This document shows, piece by piece, positions 16,576 through 22,423 of a DNA stretch of 32,662 bases; within the stretch, counting starts at the first letter, position 1, and each line of letters starts with the position of its first letter. This stretch comes from a virus. The notes under the pieces are model-generated. The model worked only from the letters and a program-made list of their open reading frames with translations, did not search any database and had not been told where the DNA came from. The position numbers and the translations under genes are program-made. Location: positions 1-32,662 of IMG/VR virus record IMGVR_UViG_3300042311_000399, one strand, 5' to 3'.

Positions 16576-17183
16576 GCCTTGTAAATCTTCAGCGCAAGAT
16601 CGGGGTCACGGCTGATGGGGCTTTCGGCCCCGGTACGCTCAAAGCTGCCTGCGCCCACTACAAGTTGAACCGCAACCGTGGCGCTCACTTCTTCGCGCAG
16701 TGCGCCCATGAGAGCGGCAACTGGCGGGCTACCAGCGAGAACCTCAACTACAGTGCGCAGGGGCTGCGGGGCATCTTCCGCAAGTACTTCCCGACAGACG
16801 CACTCGCCGCCCAGTACGCCCGCAAGCCCCAGGCCATCGCCAACCGTGTCTACGCCAACCGCATGGGCAACGGGCCTGAGAGCAGTGGCGACGGCTGGAA
16901 GTTCCGTGGTCGCGGCTTCCTGCAACTCACCGGCCACGACAACTACAAGGCGCTGTCCCAGTACATCAACCGCCCCGACATCATGGACAACCCTGATCTG
17001 GTGGCTGGCGAACTGGCGATTGAAAGCGCCCTGTGGTTCTTCGACCGTAACAAGCTCTGGTCGATCTGCGATCAGGGCATCACAGACGGTGCGATCCTCG
17101 CGCTGACCAAGCGCATCAACGGCGGCACCCACGGCCTCGCTGATCGCAATGCAAAGACCAAAAAATACGCGACTTGGCTCTAA
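16572..17183 (+). CDS. Endolysin, glycoside hydrolase family 19
   Basis: This 203-aa enzyme has a short peptidoglycan-binding-like start (LQRKIGVTADGAFGPGTL) and a GH19 lysozyme domain. Glu47 in FAQCAHESGNW and Glu56 in SENLNYSAQGL fit the general acid and base positions. YARKPQAIANRVYANRMGNG, WKFRGRGFLQLTG and NLDLVAG-like segments are family hallmarks. It cleaves the glycan strand of peptidoglycan to end infection. There is no signal peptide, so a holin is needed for release to the periplasm. Confidence 0.93.
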   Translation: MSLVNLQRKIGVTADGAFGPGTLKAACAHYKLNRNRGAHFFAQCAHESGNWRATSENLNYSAQGLRGIFRKYFPTDALAAQYARKPQAIANRVYANRMGNGPESSGDGWKFRGRGFLQLTGHDNYKALSQYINRPDIMDNPDLVAGELAIESALWFFDRNKLWSICDQGITDGAILALTKRINGGTHGLADRNAKTKKYATWL

Positions 17184-17193
17184 GGAGACGGAC

Positions 17194-17376
17194 ATGAACC
17201 TGAAGAAAATCATCAGCAGCATCGCCAAAGATAAGCTGGCGGAACGTGCCATTAGCGAAATCGCCCCTATGGACGAGGCAGCGGCCCCGAAGGGCTGGAA
17301 GGTGAAAGCGGCGGGTGTCCTTGCGGTTATCGCTACCATCGCTGGTGCGCTATCCCAGTTCCTTGGCGGCGCATAA
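17194..17376 (+). CDS. Small membrane protein after endolysin
   Basis: This 60-aa protein begins MNLKKIISSIAKDKLAERAI and has one hydrophobic C-terminal segment AAGVLAVIATIAGALSQFLG. An amphipathic Lys-rich N-terminus followed by a terminal membrane helix resembles small holin-like proteins. RBS AAGGAGACGGAC precedes ATG at 17194. It stands 10 bp after the endolysin stop, suggesting a lysis function, though no family name can be given. Confidence 0.6.
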   Translation: MNLKKIISSIAKDKLAERAISEIAPMDEAAAPKGWKVKAAGVLAVIATIAGALSQFLGGA

Positions 17377-17391
17377 TCCGCTATCGCGGCC

Positions 17392-17416
17392 TCGGCCCTG
17401 ATGCTGGCCGACCTTT
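17392..17416 (+). terminator. Weak terminator-like hairpin
   Basis: TCGGCC (17392-17397) and GGCCGA (17406-17411) form a six-base-pair stem around CTGATGCT, followed by CCTTT. The stem is short and the T run only three, so termination would be partial at best. Confidence 0.35.
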
Positions 17417-17433
17417 GAACATAGGAGACGAAT

Positions 17434-17592
17434 ATGCCGATTAATCTCGCTCTTTCCGTGGATGAAGTGAACGCCATCCTTCAGACTCTTGGTAATCTGC
17501 CCACCTCGTCTGGCGCTTGGCCGCTTGCGGTCAAGATCAAAGAGCAGGCAGAAGCGCAGCTTCCCGCGCAGGAAGCGGCTGAATCAGAATAA
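17434..17592 (+). CDS. Small widespread phage protein, unknown function
   Basis: This 52-aa protein begins MPINLALSVDEVNAILQTLG and ends LPAQEAAESE. It matches by eye a very common phage family of the form (I)NL.L.V.EVN.IL..L...P......L...I..QA..QLP, for which no function is established. RBS ATAGGAGACGAAT precedes ATG. It lies near the lysis genes. Confidence 0.75.
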   Translation: MPINLALSVDEVNAILQTLGNLPTSSGAWPLAVKIKEQAEAQLPAQEAAESE

Positions 17593-17614
17593 CACGCATT
17601 GGGTGGCCTTCGTC

Positions 17615-17875
17615 ATGGATTATCAGGTTCTCTTTAACATTGCCCTGACCGCTGCCGGATTCCTCGGTGGCTGGGTGTTGAACAACATGACCAAGGCCAT
17701 CGAGCGTCTGGATAATGATGTGCGCGATCTGCCCAAGACCTACGTGTCGAAGGAAGATTGGCGCGAGGATATGAAGTCCTTGAAGGAGGACATGACCAAA
17801 GGCTTCGACAAGATCGACAGCACCCTTGGGACGATTTTCAAAAAGCTGGACGGAAAAGAAGATCGCAGCAAGTGA
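17615..17875 (+). CDS. TM plus coiled-coil protein (XhlA/holin-like candidate)
   Basis: This 86-aa protein has an N-terminal membrane helix (about residues 5-24, FNIALTAAGFLGGWVLNN) and then a charged heptad helix from RLDNDVRDLP to IFKKLDG. This arrangement resembles prophage proteins thought to act with holins. An in-frame GTG upstream could lengthen it by a few residues; ATG 17615 fits the membrane-helix start better. It is the last gene before the exonuclease block. Confidence 0.6.
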   Translation: MDYQVLFNIALTAAGFLGGWVLNNMTKAIERLDNDVRDLPKTYVSKEDWREDMKSLKEDMTKGFDKIDSTLGTIFKKLDGKEDRSK

Positions 17876-17939
17876 TTGGCTGCGGCTAGACCTTGAGGCG
17901 CACTAATAGCCCTATGTAGAAACAGCGCGGGGACGGGAT

Positions 17940-18662
17940 GTGCTGGATGCAAATATATTGTTCTTGGACATTGAGACGAGCCTTATGCTTGTCTACACCT
18001 TTGGCCTGCGCGATCAGCACATAACCATCAATCAGATCGCAGATGATCGGGCTGGCAAGCTGATCCACTGCGTCGGCCTGAAGTGGAAAGGCCAGCCGGT
18101 CAAAGTCTACTCCGAATGGGAGCATGGCTATGAAGGCATGATGCAGGCCACTCATGATGCGCTGAACGAGGCTGACGCTATCGTTACCTATAACGGGGCC
18201 AAGTTTGATCTGCCCAAGATCAACGGGCAGTTCCTGTTGCTTGGCATGGAGCCGCCTCCGCCGCCGACACAGATCGACCTGTTCCTGACCGCCCGCAAAA
18301 TGGGATACCCATCAGGCAAGCTGGATTATCTCTCGCAGAAGCTGGGGATCGGCCAAAAGGTCAAGCACGACGGTTTCAAGCTATGGGTCGATGTGTTCAA
18401 CGGTTGCCCGAAGGCCCAGGCCAAGATGGCGCAGTATTGCGCGGGTGATGTTCGACTAACCGAGCGGGTTTATAATCGCCTGCGCCCGCATATCCAGAAC
18501 CACCCACACTTGGCTTTAACCAAGCGTGAGCAGTGTGGGGCTTGTGGCTCAAGTCGTTTGCAGTCTCGCGGTATAACCCGCACTTACGCCACCCTCTACC
18601 AGCGGTATCAGTGCCAAGGTTGCGGGGCGTGGTCGAGAAAGTATTTGGAAAAGGCGACCTAA
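17940..18662 (+). CDS. DEDD-type 3'-5' exonuclease with C-terminal zinc ribbon
   Basis: This 240-aa protein has the RNase H-like exonuclease motifs: LFLDIET (Asp10, Glu12), VTYNGAKFDLPKI for the second site and AQYCAGDVRLTERVY for the third. The C-terminal zinc ribbon has Cys199, Cys202, Cys225 and Cys228 as two CxxC pairs 22 residues apart, a possible nucleic-acid contact. GTG at 17940 is used. Its stop overlaps by 4 nt the stop of the last gene of the leftward array. A second exonuclease of this class lies at 23765. Confidence 0.82.
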   Translation: MLDANILFLDIETSLMLVYTFGLRDQHITINQIADDRAGKLIHCVGLKWKGQPVKVYSEWEHGYEGMMQATHDALNEADAIVTYNGAKFDLPKINGQFLLLGMEPPPPPTQIDLFLTARKMGYPSGKLDYLSQKLGIGQKVKHDGFKLWVDVFNGCPKAQAKMAQYCAGDVRLTERVYNRLRPHIQNHPHLALTKREQCGACGSSRLQSRGITRTYATLYQRYQCQGCGAWSRKYLEKAT

Positions 18663-18667
18663 GTCGC
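18654..18667. terminator. Convergent terminator-like hairpin
   Basis: GCGAC (18654-18658) and GTCGC (18663-18667) form a short stem around CTAA exactly where the two converging gene blocks meet. Leftward transcripts read CTTTTCC after the stem; rightward transcripts read GCATTTC. The stem is only five pairs, so efficiency is uncertain. Confidence 0.4.
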
Positions 18668-18814
18668 GCATTTCTGATGCCCATCTGCCTTGTTGATGCT
18701 GGTTTCCAGTAGCGCGGATTCTACTTCCGGCCACTCGCGGCAGATGTCCACCATCTCCGCTTCACTGATCTGCCCGCTGCGATAGCAGGCGAGAATTGAT
18801 GCTACGTCGGTCAT
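18659..18814 (-). CDS. Array gene 19: small hypothetical protein
   Basis: This is the last gene of the leftward chain, 51 aa, beginning MTDVASILACYRSGQISEAE. The short helix pair with ISEAEMVDICREWPEVESAL resembles little phage proteins with no known role. Its ATG lies in the ATGA overlap with array gene 18. Its stop overlaps the convergent exonuclease stop by 4 nt. Support comes mainly from the unbroken overlap pattern. Confidence 0.7.
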   Translation of the reverse strand: MTDVASILACYRSGQISEAEMVDICREWPEVESALLETSINKADGHQKCAT

Positions 18815-19086
18815 TCCGTCTCTCCCAGTGCGAAGGCTTCGGTGAGGACTTCGCTTATTTCCCGCCAGATGTCATAGGGCAGCATATCCCCACCAAGCAC
18901 CGGCCAAAGCCCAGTCATGATCTTTGCGCGGGTGATGTCGGCTTTGACCGCAATGGCCTCGATGCGGTCGGCGGCTTGGTGGCAGTCGTCATCCGGTGCT
19001 GGGCGGGGCGGATTGACCAGCAACATACGTGTATAGCTGGTGCGTTCACGCAGCCGCTTCACCAGCGCCTTGTCGTTCTCGGTCAT
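18811..19086 (-). CDS. Array gene 18: Ea22-like small protein
   Basis: This 91-aa protein begins MTENDKALVKRLRERTSY and has DDDCHQAADRIEAIA, the signature of short phage proteins in early regions that pair an LVKRLR head with an EAADRIEA helix. It ends FALGETE, one of the recurring ALGET(E/K) tails in this array whose codons carry the next ribosome binding site. No function is established for this group; they are usually called Ea22-like or hypothetical. Confidence 0.75.
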   Translation of the reverse strand: MTENDKALVKRLRERTSYTRMLLVNPPRPAPDDDCHQAADRIEAIAVKADITRAKIMTGLWPVLGGDMLPYDIWREISEVLTEAFALGETE

Positions 19087-19226
19087 TTCAGGTGTTCTCC
19101 CTTCTCAAGCATCATGGCCGTCTGCCGCATCCCGTGCTTGCGCAGCCACTCTGCGATCAGCGCCTCTCGCGCCTGCACAGCGTCGTCGATCATGGGCTGC
19201 ATCATGTAAAAATGGACTTCGGTCAT
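19083..19226 (-). CDS. Array gene 17: small helical protein
   Basis: This 47-aa protein begins MTEVHFYMMQPMIDDAVQAR. It is largely one helix with EALIAEWLRKHG, which echoes the EREAIVEWLRR segment of array gene 16, so the two may be remnants of one duplicated helix. It overlaps both neighbours by 4 nt. No function can be assigned. Confidence 0.68.
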   Translation of the reverse strand: MTEVHFYMMQPMIDDAVQAREALIAEWLRKHGMRQTAMMLEKGEHLK

Positions 19227-19465
19227 TTCCGGTACTCCTTGTTCTCAACCTGCGCGCTAACCCAGTTAGCGATGATCGGGTCGGCGCTACGCCGCAGCCA
19301 CTCCACAATCGCTTCACGCTCGGCCTTCACGGCGTTGTCGATTTCGATCTGGCGGGCGGCGGCCTGCGCGTCGAGGACGCTGTCGAACGTCAGCACCTCG
19401 TCAAAGGCACCGCGCAGCCAGTAGAATTGATCTTTCTCCGACCAGTTGACTTTCGGTGTTGTCAT
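19223..19465 (-). CDS. Array gene 16: hypothetical protein
   Basis: This 80-aa protein begins MTTPKVNWSEKDQFYWLRGA and contains a helical half with KAEREAIVEWLRRSADPI. The ATG at 19465 is chosen because it overlaps the upstream stop by 4 nt; a start further upstream would lie inside gene 15. Trp-rich start and helix-rich end suggest a small folded protein. No family could be named. Confidence 0.7.
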   Translation of the reverse strand: MTTPKVNWSEKDQFYWLRGAFDEVLTFDSVLDAQAAARQIEIDNAVKAEREAIVEWLRRSADPIIANWVSAQVENKEYRK

Positions 19466-19776
19466 TTCCCAAGCCCCTTTTCCCAAAGTTCAATGGCGCG
19501 GAGGGCGACCACTATTGGATCGCGGTCATCGCGGTAGCCATGCCGAAACTCTAGTTCCTCCGGCTCGCCAGCGAACAGCAGCGCCACAGCCTCTCTCGCG
19601 CACAGCACCTTGCGATCCACGGGCGGCTGCTCGTAGCGTTCGATCATGTCGCAGAGGGCGGTGAATGCGTCATAGTTTTCATAGTAAATGCGCAGAGTGT
19701 CAACGGCGTCGCACCATCCGCTCCGCTTCGCAGCTTCGAGTAGCACCCAGTCTGGTGGTGTTTGCTTGTCGGTCAT
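19462..19776 (-). CDS. Array gene 15: paralogue A of duplicated pair
   Basis: This 104-aa protein begins MTDKQTPPDWVLLEAAKRSG and includes ALCDMIERYEQPPVDRK and LCAREAVALLF. It is clearly homologous to array gene 10 (20645-20938), sharing the start, the CDMIERYEQPPVDRK core and an RAIELW end with a short insertion. The pair is part of a duplicated gene cassette. Helical composition and the ARE segment suggest a small all-alpha protein. No known function. Confidence 0.78.
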   Translation of the reverse strand: MTDKQTPPDWVLLEAAKRSGWCDAVDTLRIYYENYDAFTALCDMIERYEQPPVDRKVLCAREAVALLFAGEPEELEFRHGYRDDRDPIVVALRAIELWEKGLGK

Positions 19777-20057
19777 TTCGTCTCTCCTAATGCGGCGCGG
19801 GCCGCTGCAACATACTCAGGGTGAGCTTCCTGCCACCTTTCATTGAAGCGTGAATACTCGACCATGCCGCGCAACGCCTCGCGCAACCGCTTGACCGCAG
19901 TCGCTTGGGTTTCGAGTGCGTCGAGTAACGGTCTGGCGATCTCCACCGCGCTACAGTGCTGCCTGCGGTATTCGGCGATCTCAGCCGCTTGGGCTTCGAC
20001 CTTGGCGACATATTCGCAGTCGTAACCGAAGGTGGGGCAGGTTCCACAGTCACTCAC
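19773..20057 (-). CDS. Array gene 14: paralogue B, coiled-coil protein
   Basis: This 94-aa protein begins with GTG (MSDCGTCPTFGYDCEYVA) and has four cysteines in the first 14 residues followed by a helix AKVEAQAAEIAEYRRQ. The end REALRGMVEYSRFNERWQ and HPEYVAAARAALGETK is shared with array gene 8. GTG at 20057 is supported by a 4-nt overlap with the stop of array gene 13. The cysteine-rich start could bind zinc, an inference. Confidence 0.75.
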   Translation of the reverse strand: MSDCGTCPTFGYDCEYVAKVEAQAAEIAEYRRQHCSAVEIARPLLDALETQATAVKRLREALRGMVEYSRFNERWQEAHPEYVAAARAALGETK

Positions 20058-20179
20058 CAATCGTCTCCCTCATTAATCATCTCTGGCATATGCTCACACA
20101 TCCATGCGCGGCGGCGGCACTCGGCCATGTAGTCGGCCTGCCTCTCGGCCCAGCGGACGAGGTAGCTGTCGGGGATCAT
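19791..20179 (-). repeat. Duplicated cassette copy 1 (array genes 13-14)
   Basis: This segment and 21183-21535 share long near-identical stretches at DNA level, for example the words around 19793/21184 (GCGGCGCGGGCCGCTGCAAC) and 19853/21243, and around 20085/21441. The matching gene order is C then B. Near-identity in DNA implies a fairly recent duplication or gene conversion inside the array. Confidence 0.75.
20054..20179 (-). CDS. Array gene 13: 41-aa paralogue C
   Basis: This 41-aa protein begins MIPDSYLVRWAERQADYMAE and ends MPEMINEGDDW. It is nearly the same as array gene 7 (MIPAAHLDRWAETQ...), also 41 aa, and both are followed by a B-type paralogue. Conservation of both copies at protein level argues that this short frame is a real gene. 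Function unknown. Confidence 0.75.
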   Translation of the reverse strand: MIPDSYLVRWAERQADYMAECRRRAWMCEHMPEMINEGDDW

Positions 20180-20358
20180 GCGCGCGGCTCCGCGAGTGCG
20201 GCGCGGGCGTATTGCCTAGCCACCGCGCAAGCATCTGGATCAATCGCCAGCGCGGCAAACAAACCCCGCAGCCGCTCGTTCTCGGCAGTCAGGGCTTCGA
20301 TGCGGTCGGCTTGCTCCTTGCAGGTGGCGCAAAAATTAGTGCGAATGTTGTCGGTCAT
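20176..20358 (-). CDS. Array gene 12: coiled-coil protein with CxxC
   Basis: This 60-aa protein begins MTDNIRTNFCATCKEQADRI and holds a CATC motif followed by a heptad helix RIEALTAENERLRGLFAAL, then YARAALAEPRA. The same IEALTAENERLR helix occurs in the adjacent array gene 11, which suggests internal duplication. CxxC plus coiled coil could make a small zinc-stabilised dimer. No known function. Confidence 0.72.
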   Translation of the reverse strand: MTDNIRTNFCATCKEQADRIEALTAENERLRGLFAALAIDPDACAVARQYARAALAEPRA

Positions 20359-20648
20359 TTCCCGTCTCCCTTCATTGCGCGGATGGTGGTGGCGATGCGG
20401 GAGCTATCCGTTTCGGTTAGATGCTCTGTCAGGCCACGTACCGACTTGGCCCATTCTAGTGCGCGTTCATGGAAACAATCCGCCACCTTCGCCGCTTCCT
20501 CCAACACCTCATCCCTCACCGCTGCGAGGTGGGTGCGCAGCCGCTCGTTCTCGGCAGTCAGTGCTTCGATGCGTCCGCACAGTTCTATAACTTGTGTGTG
20601 CCTTGCGGCCTTCTTGCTGAGAACCCGCTTCACCAGATCGTCGGTCAT
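20355..20648 (-). CDS. Array gene 11: Ea22-like coiled-coil protein
   Basis: This 97-aa protein begins MTDDLVKRVLSKKAARHTQV and includes RIEALTAENERLRTHLAAVR and EEAAKVADCFHERALEWAKS. The LVKR head, EALTAENERLR helix and AAKVAD segment are typical of phage Ea22-like proteins. ATG at 20648 overlaps the previous stop by 4 nt and is preferred to a longer start inside gene 10. Function unknown. Confidence 0.75.
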   Translation of the reverse strand: MTDDLVKRVLSKKAARHTQVIELCGRIEALTAENERLRTHLAAVRDEVLEEAAKVADCFHERALEWAKSVRGLTEHLTETDSSRIATTIRAMKGDGK

Positions 20649-20938
20649 TTCCCAAACCTTCCTACCCAGAGTTCGATGGCGCGGATGCAAGCGTTCTCCG
20701 CCAAGTCACCCTGATCGTATCCATAATCTTTAGCTGCCTCTCTCGCACACAGCAGCTTGCGATCCACGGGTGGCTGCTCGTAGCGTTCGATCATGTCGCA
20801 GAGTGCGCGGTAGCTGCCGTAGTCAGGGTGTTCACTGATGTAGCAACGAAGCAGGTGGTCAGCGGGCCATTTATCCCAGCCAGCTTTGTCGGCGGCTAGT
20901 TTAAGCACCCAGTCGGGCGGTGTTTGCTTGTCGGTCAT
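20645..20938 (-). CDS. Array gene 10: paralogue A' of duplicated pair
   Basis: This 97-aa protein begins MTDKQTPPDWVLKLAADKAG and shares ALCDMIERYEQPPVDRK, LCAREAA and IRAIELW with array gene 15. The N-terminal 12 residues are identical to that paralogue, while the middle has diverged, so selection seems to retain the helix core. No family function is known. Confidence 0.78.
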   Translation of the reverse strand: MTDKQTPPDWVLKLAADKAGWDKWPADHLLRCYISEHPDYGSYRALCDMIERYEQPPVDRKLLCAREAAKDYGYDQGDLAENACIRAIELWVGRFGK

Positions 20939-20960
20939 TCCGTCTCTCCCAGTGCGGCGC
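20929..20960 (-). repeat. Recurrent gene-junction element (C-term tail, SD, next start)
   Basis: A common sequence is seen at several junctions in the array: GCGGC.C...GGGAGAGACGGAATGACCGA read on the minus strand. It encodes the ALGETE tail of one protein, serves as ribosome binding site and starts the next as ATGACCGA. Other copies are at about 18808-18832, 19769-19800 and 21161-21190. Confidence 0.7.
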
Positions 20961-21168
20961 GGATGGCTAGACCTGTCGGGGTGAAGTCGGCTTTATATCC
21001 AATGCGGCACCGCCCACTCATACCCGGTATGCTGTGGTAAATCGGTTCGTATGTCGCCAAACCCGCTCGCACCAACGCGAAGAAGTCAGCCTTCTTGCCG
21101 CGCTCGGAGAGCAAGCAATCGCGCTCCGCCTTCGTCAGCTTAAGTGTAATCGCTTCAATGTCAGTCAT
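20935..21168 (-). CDS. Array gene 9: hypothetical protein
   Basis: This 77-aa protein begins MTDIEAITLKLTKAERDCLL and has a basic helix SERGKKADFFALVRAGLATYE, then a beta-like GMSGRCRIGYKADFTPTG and the tail AIRAALGETE. It has no paralogue in the other copy of the cassette and looks like an insertion between B' and A'. The ITLKLTKAERDCL start resembles helix-turn-helix-like phage proteins but evidence is weak. Confidence 0.7.
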   Translation of the reverse strand: MTDIEAITLKLTKAERDCLLSERGKKADFFALVRAGLATYEPIYHSIPGMSGRCRIGYKADFTPTGLAIRAALGETE

Positions 21169-21413
21169 TCTGTCTCTCTCAGTGCGGCGCGGGCCGCTGC
21201 AACATACTCAGGGTGGTCGTCCTGCCACCTTTCGCAGGACATCGAATACTCGACCATGCCGCGCAACGCCTCGCGCAGCCGCTTGATCTCAGCCGCTTGG
21301 GCTTCGATGGTGTCGGCGGCTTCGCCCGGTAGCGCCAGCATACCGTTGTCGTGGGCAGTGAAAATGCCGTGCTCTTCTGTGTAGCGCAGCCGCTTGATCA
21401 GTTCCTCACTCAC
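21165..21413 (-). CDS. Array gene 8: paralogue B', Ea22-like
   Basis: This 82-aa protein begins MSEELIKRLRYTEEHGIFTA and has GEAADTIEAQAAEIKRLREA, then the shared end GMVEYSMSCERWQ..HPEYVAAARAALRETE. Compared with array gene 14 the C-terminal half is conserved and the N-terminal half is different, so the two are mosaics joined at the AAEI helix. Start overlaps the previous stop by 4 nt. Confidence 0.77.
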   Translation of the reverse strand: MSEELIKRLRYTEEHGIFTAHDNGMLALPGEAADTIEAQAAEIKRLREALRGMVEYSMSCERWQDDHPEYVAAARAALRETE

Positions 21414-21535
21414 CAGTCCTCTCCCTCATCAATCAGTTCTGGCATATGCTCACGCATCCATGCGCGGCGGCGTATCTCGGCCATGTAGTCGGCCTGCGTC
21501 TCGGCCCAGCGGTCGAGGTGTGCGGCGGGGATCAT
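21183..21535 (-). repeat. Duplicated cassette copy 2 (array genes 7-8)
   Basis: Second copy of the C-B cassette described for 19791-20179. Its N-terminal part of gene B' differs from B, so the copies have been reshuffled at the AAEI helix after duplication. Confidence 0.75.
21410..21535 (-). CDS. Array gene 7: 41-aa paralogue C'
   Basis: This 41-aa protein begins MIPAAHLDRWAETQADYMAE and ends MREHMPELIDEGEDW. It is the twin of array gene 13 in length and sequence. The Asp/Glu-rich end and one amphipathic helix are the only visible features. The 4-nt overlaps on both sides support the start. Confidence 0.76.
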   Translation of the reverse strand: MIPAAHLDRWAETQADYMAEIRRRAWMREHMPELIDEGEDW

Positions 21536-21699
21536 GTTTTCACCTTCACGTTGGTGTTGTTGGACAAGAGTATCGTCAGGATGAACCACCACGGCGACCA
21601 GTCATGCCAGCCGACGAGGTAGGCTGTGCCGCCCCACAGAAAGGCGAGCCACGAAACGGTCGCCACAAGCGCGACGGCGATGAGGGTGTTCTTGCTCAT
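21532..21699 (-). CDS. Array gene 6: two-TM membrane protein
   Basis: This 55-aa protein begins MSKNTLIAVALVATVSWLAF and contains two hydrophobic helices (about 5-29 and 37-47) with Trp-rich turns (WHDWSPWWF). It ends in a basic VKVKT. It is one of three likely membrane proteins next to each other in the array. Start at 21699 overlaps the previous stop by 4 nt. Role unknown. Confidence 0.7.
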   Translation of the reverse strand: MSKNTLIAVALVATVSWLAFLWGGTAYLVGWHDWSPWWFILTILLSNNTNVKVKT

Positions 21700-21800
21700 G
21701 ATGCCAGCCACCCGATCACGCCGATCCAGAAGGCAACGGTCAGGCAGAAGATAACCGTCCACGCAATCGCGGCTGATTGGTCTAGTGGCTCGCGGCTCAC
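21696..21800 (-). CDS. Array gene 5: 34-aa membrane peptide
   Basis: This GTG-started frame encodes 34 residues beginning MSREPLDQSAAIAWTVIFCL, almost entirely one membrane helix (IAWTVIFCLTVAFWIGVIGW). It is too short to be convincing alone, but it closes the gap between array genes 4 and 6 with exact 4-nt overlaps at both ends (GTGA and ATGA). Function unknown. Confidence 0.6.
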   Translation of the reverse strand: MSREPLDQSAAIAWTVIFCLTVAFWIGVIGWLAS

Positions 21801-21940
21801 GGCTTGGTCACCTTCGGCTGGTAGTGCGGCTGTGTTGCGGCGTAGGTCTGCCCGTCAGCGCGGCGCAAGGGCCACACGCTGTCGCTGCTGCGACGGATTC
21901 GGGCGGCGGGTTCGATGGTCTGTGCGATGGCGAATTTCAT
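21797..21940 (-). CDS. Array gene 4: small basic protein
   Basis: This 47-aa protein begins MKFAIAQTIEPAARIRRSSD and ends YQPKVTKP. It is basic and rich in Arg, Pro and Gln with no membrane helix. Overlaps with neighbours are 4 nt on both sides. No family could be recognised. Confidence 0.65.
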   Translation of the reverse strand: MKFAIAQTIEPAARIRRSSDSVWPLRRADGQTYAATQPHYQPKVTKP

Positions 21941-22026
21941 AGTGCGATCCACTTCACAATTGCGGGGGCAATAAGCCATGACATCATCAGGCATCCACCA
22001 GCGGCGATTTTAAAAATAGAGATCAT
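21937..22026 (-). CDS. Array gene 3: 29-aa membrane peptide
   Basis: This 29-aa frame, beginning MISIFKIAAGGCLMMSWLIA, is a single hydrophobic helix. It is supported by its exact 4-nt overlaps with both neighbours. Without gene 3 the chain would have its only real gap, which argues that it is translated. Role unknown. Confidence 0.55.
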   Translation of the reverse strand: MISIFKIAAGGCLMMSWLIAPAIVKWIAL

Positions 22027-22175
22027 GCGTTCCTCCCAAGCATAAGTTCAATTCGGTCTTGCATATCAATCAGCGCAACCCGCATCTGGTCTAATTCAGT
22101 TTGCGGGCAAAGCGAAAGCCGTTCGATGGCTCGCCATGCGTCAATTGCCAAAAGCTCTGTGTTGCTGTCGGGCAT
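22023..22175 (-). CDS. Array gene 2: small helical protein
   Basis: This 50-aa protein begins MPDSNTELLAIDAWRAIERL and continues as a helix with QTELDQMRVALIDMQDRIEL. Its composition suggests one long amphipathic helix able to form a coiled coil. Start shares one base with the stop of array gene 1 (TAATG), the only junction in the chain that is not 4 nt. Confidence 0.67.
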   Translation of the reverse strand: MPDSNTELLAIDAWRAIERLSLCPQTELDQMRVALIDMQDRIELMLGRNA

Positions 22176-22399
22176 TAGAGCGCCTCCAACAGAGCATCTT
22201 CGCAGGCTTCAATGTCGCAGTCCAAAAGGCGCTTCCACATCCGCGTTGGGATGGGCTTGCCGTTTGCCCAGCAGATTTCATCAATCTCAGGGCATTCGCC
22301 GCAGCCAACATCAGGCTCGGCAGGGTGAACGCGGCCAATCACAATCACAGGCATATATCCGCCAAGAATGTGGGTTTTGGTTTCGATTAAAATTGCCAT
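22175..22399 (-). CDS. Array gene 1: first gene of leftward operon, CxxC protein
   Basis: This 74-aa protein begins MAILIETKTHILGGYMPVIV and has a CGEC motif plus two further Cys near CDIEAC, so a metal site is possible. RBS AAAGGAGACGTTC precedes ATG at 22399, the strongest ribosome binding site in the array. It lies about 25 bp downstream of the predicted -10 box. Being first in the operon it should be the most highly expressed early product. Function unknown. Confidence 0.72.
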   Translation of the reverse strand: MAILIETKTHILGGYMPVIVIGRVHPAEPDVGCGECPEIDEICWANGKPIPTRMWKRLLDCDIEACEDALLEAL

Positions 22400-22423
22400 G
22401 AACGTCTCCTTTGCTGCCGCCTG

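Noticed and set aside
16404-17477. 357-aa minus-strand open frame
   Set aside because: Antisense to endolysin and membrane-protein genes that have clear family motifs; not supported.
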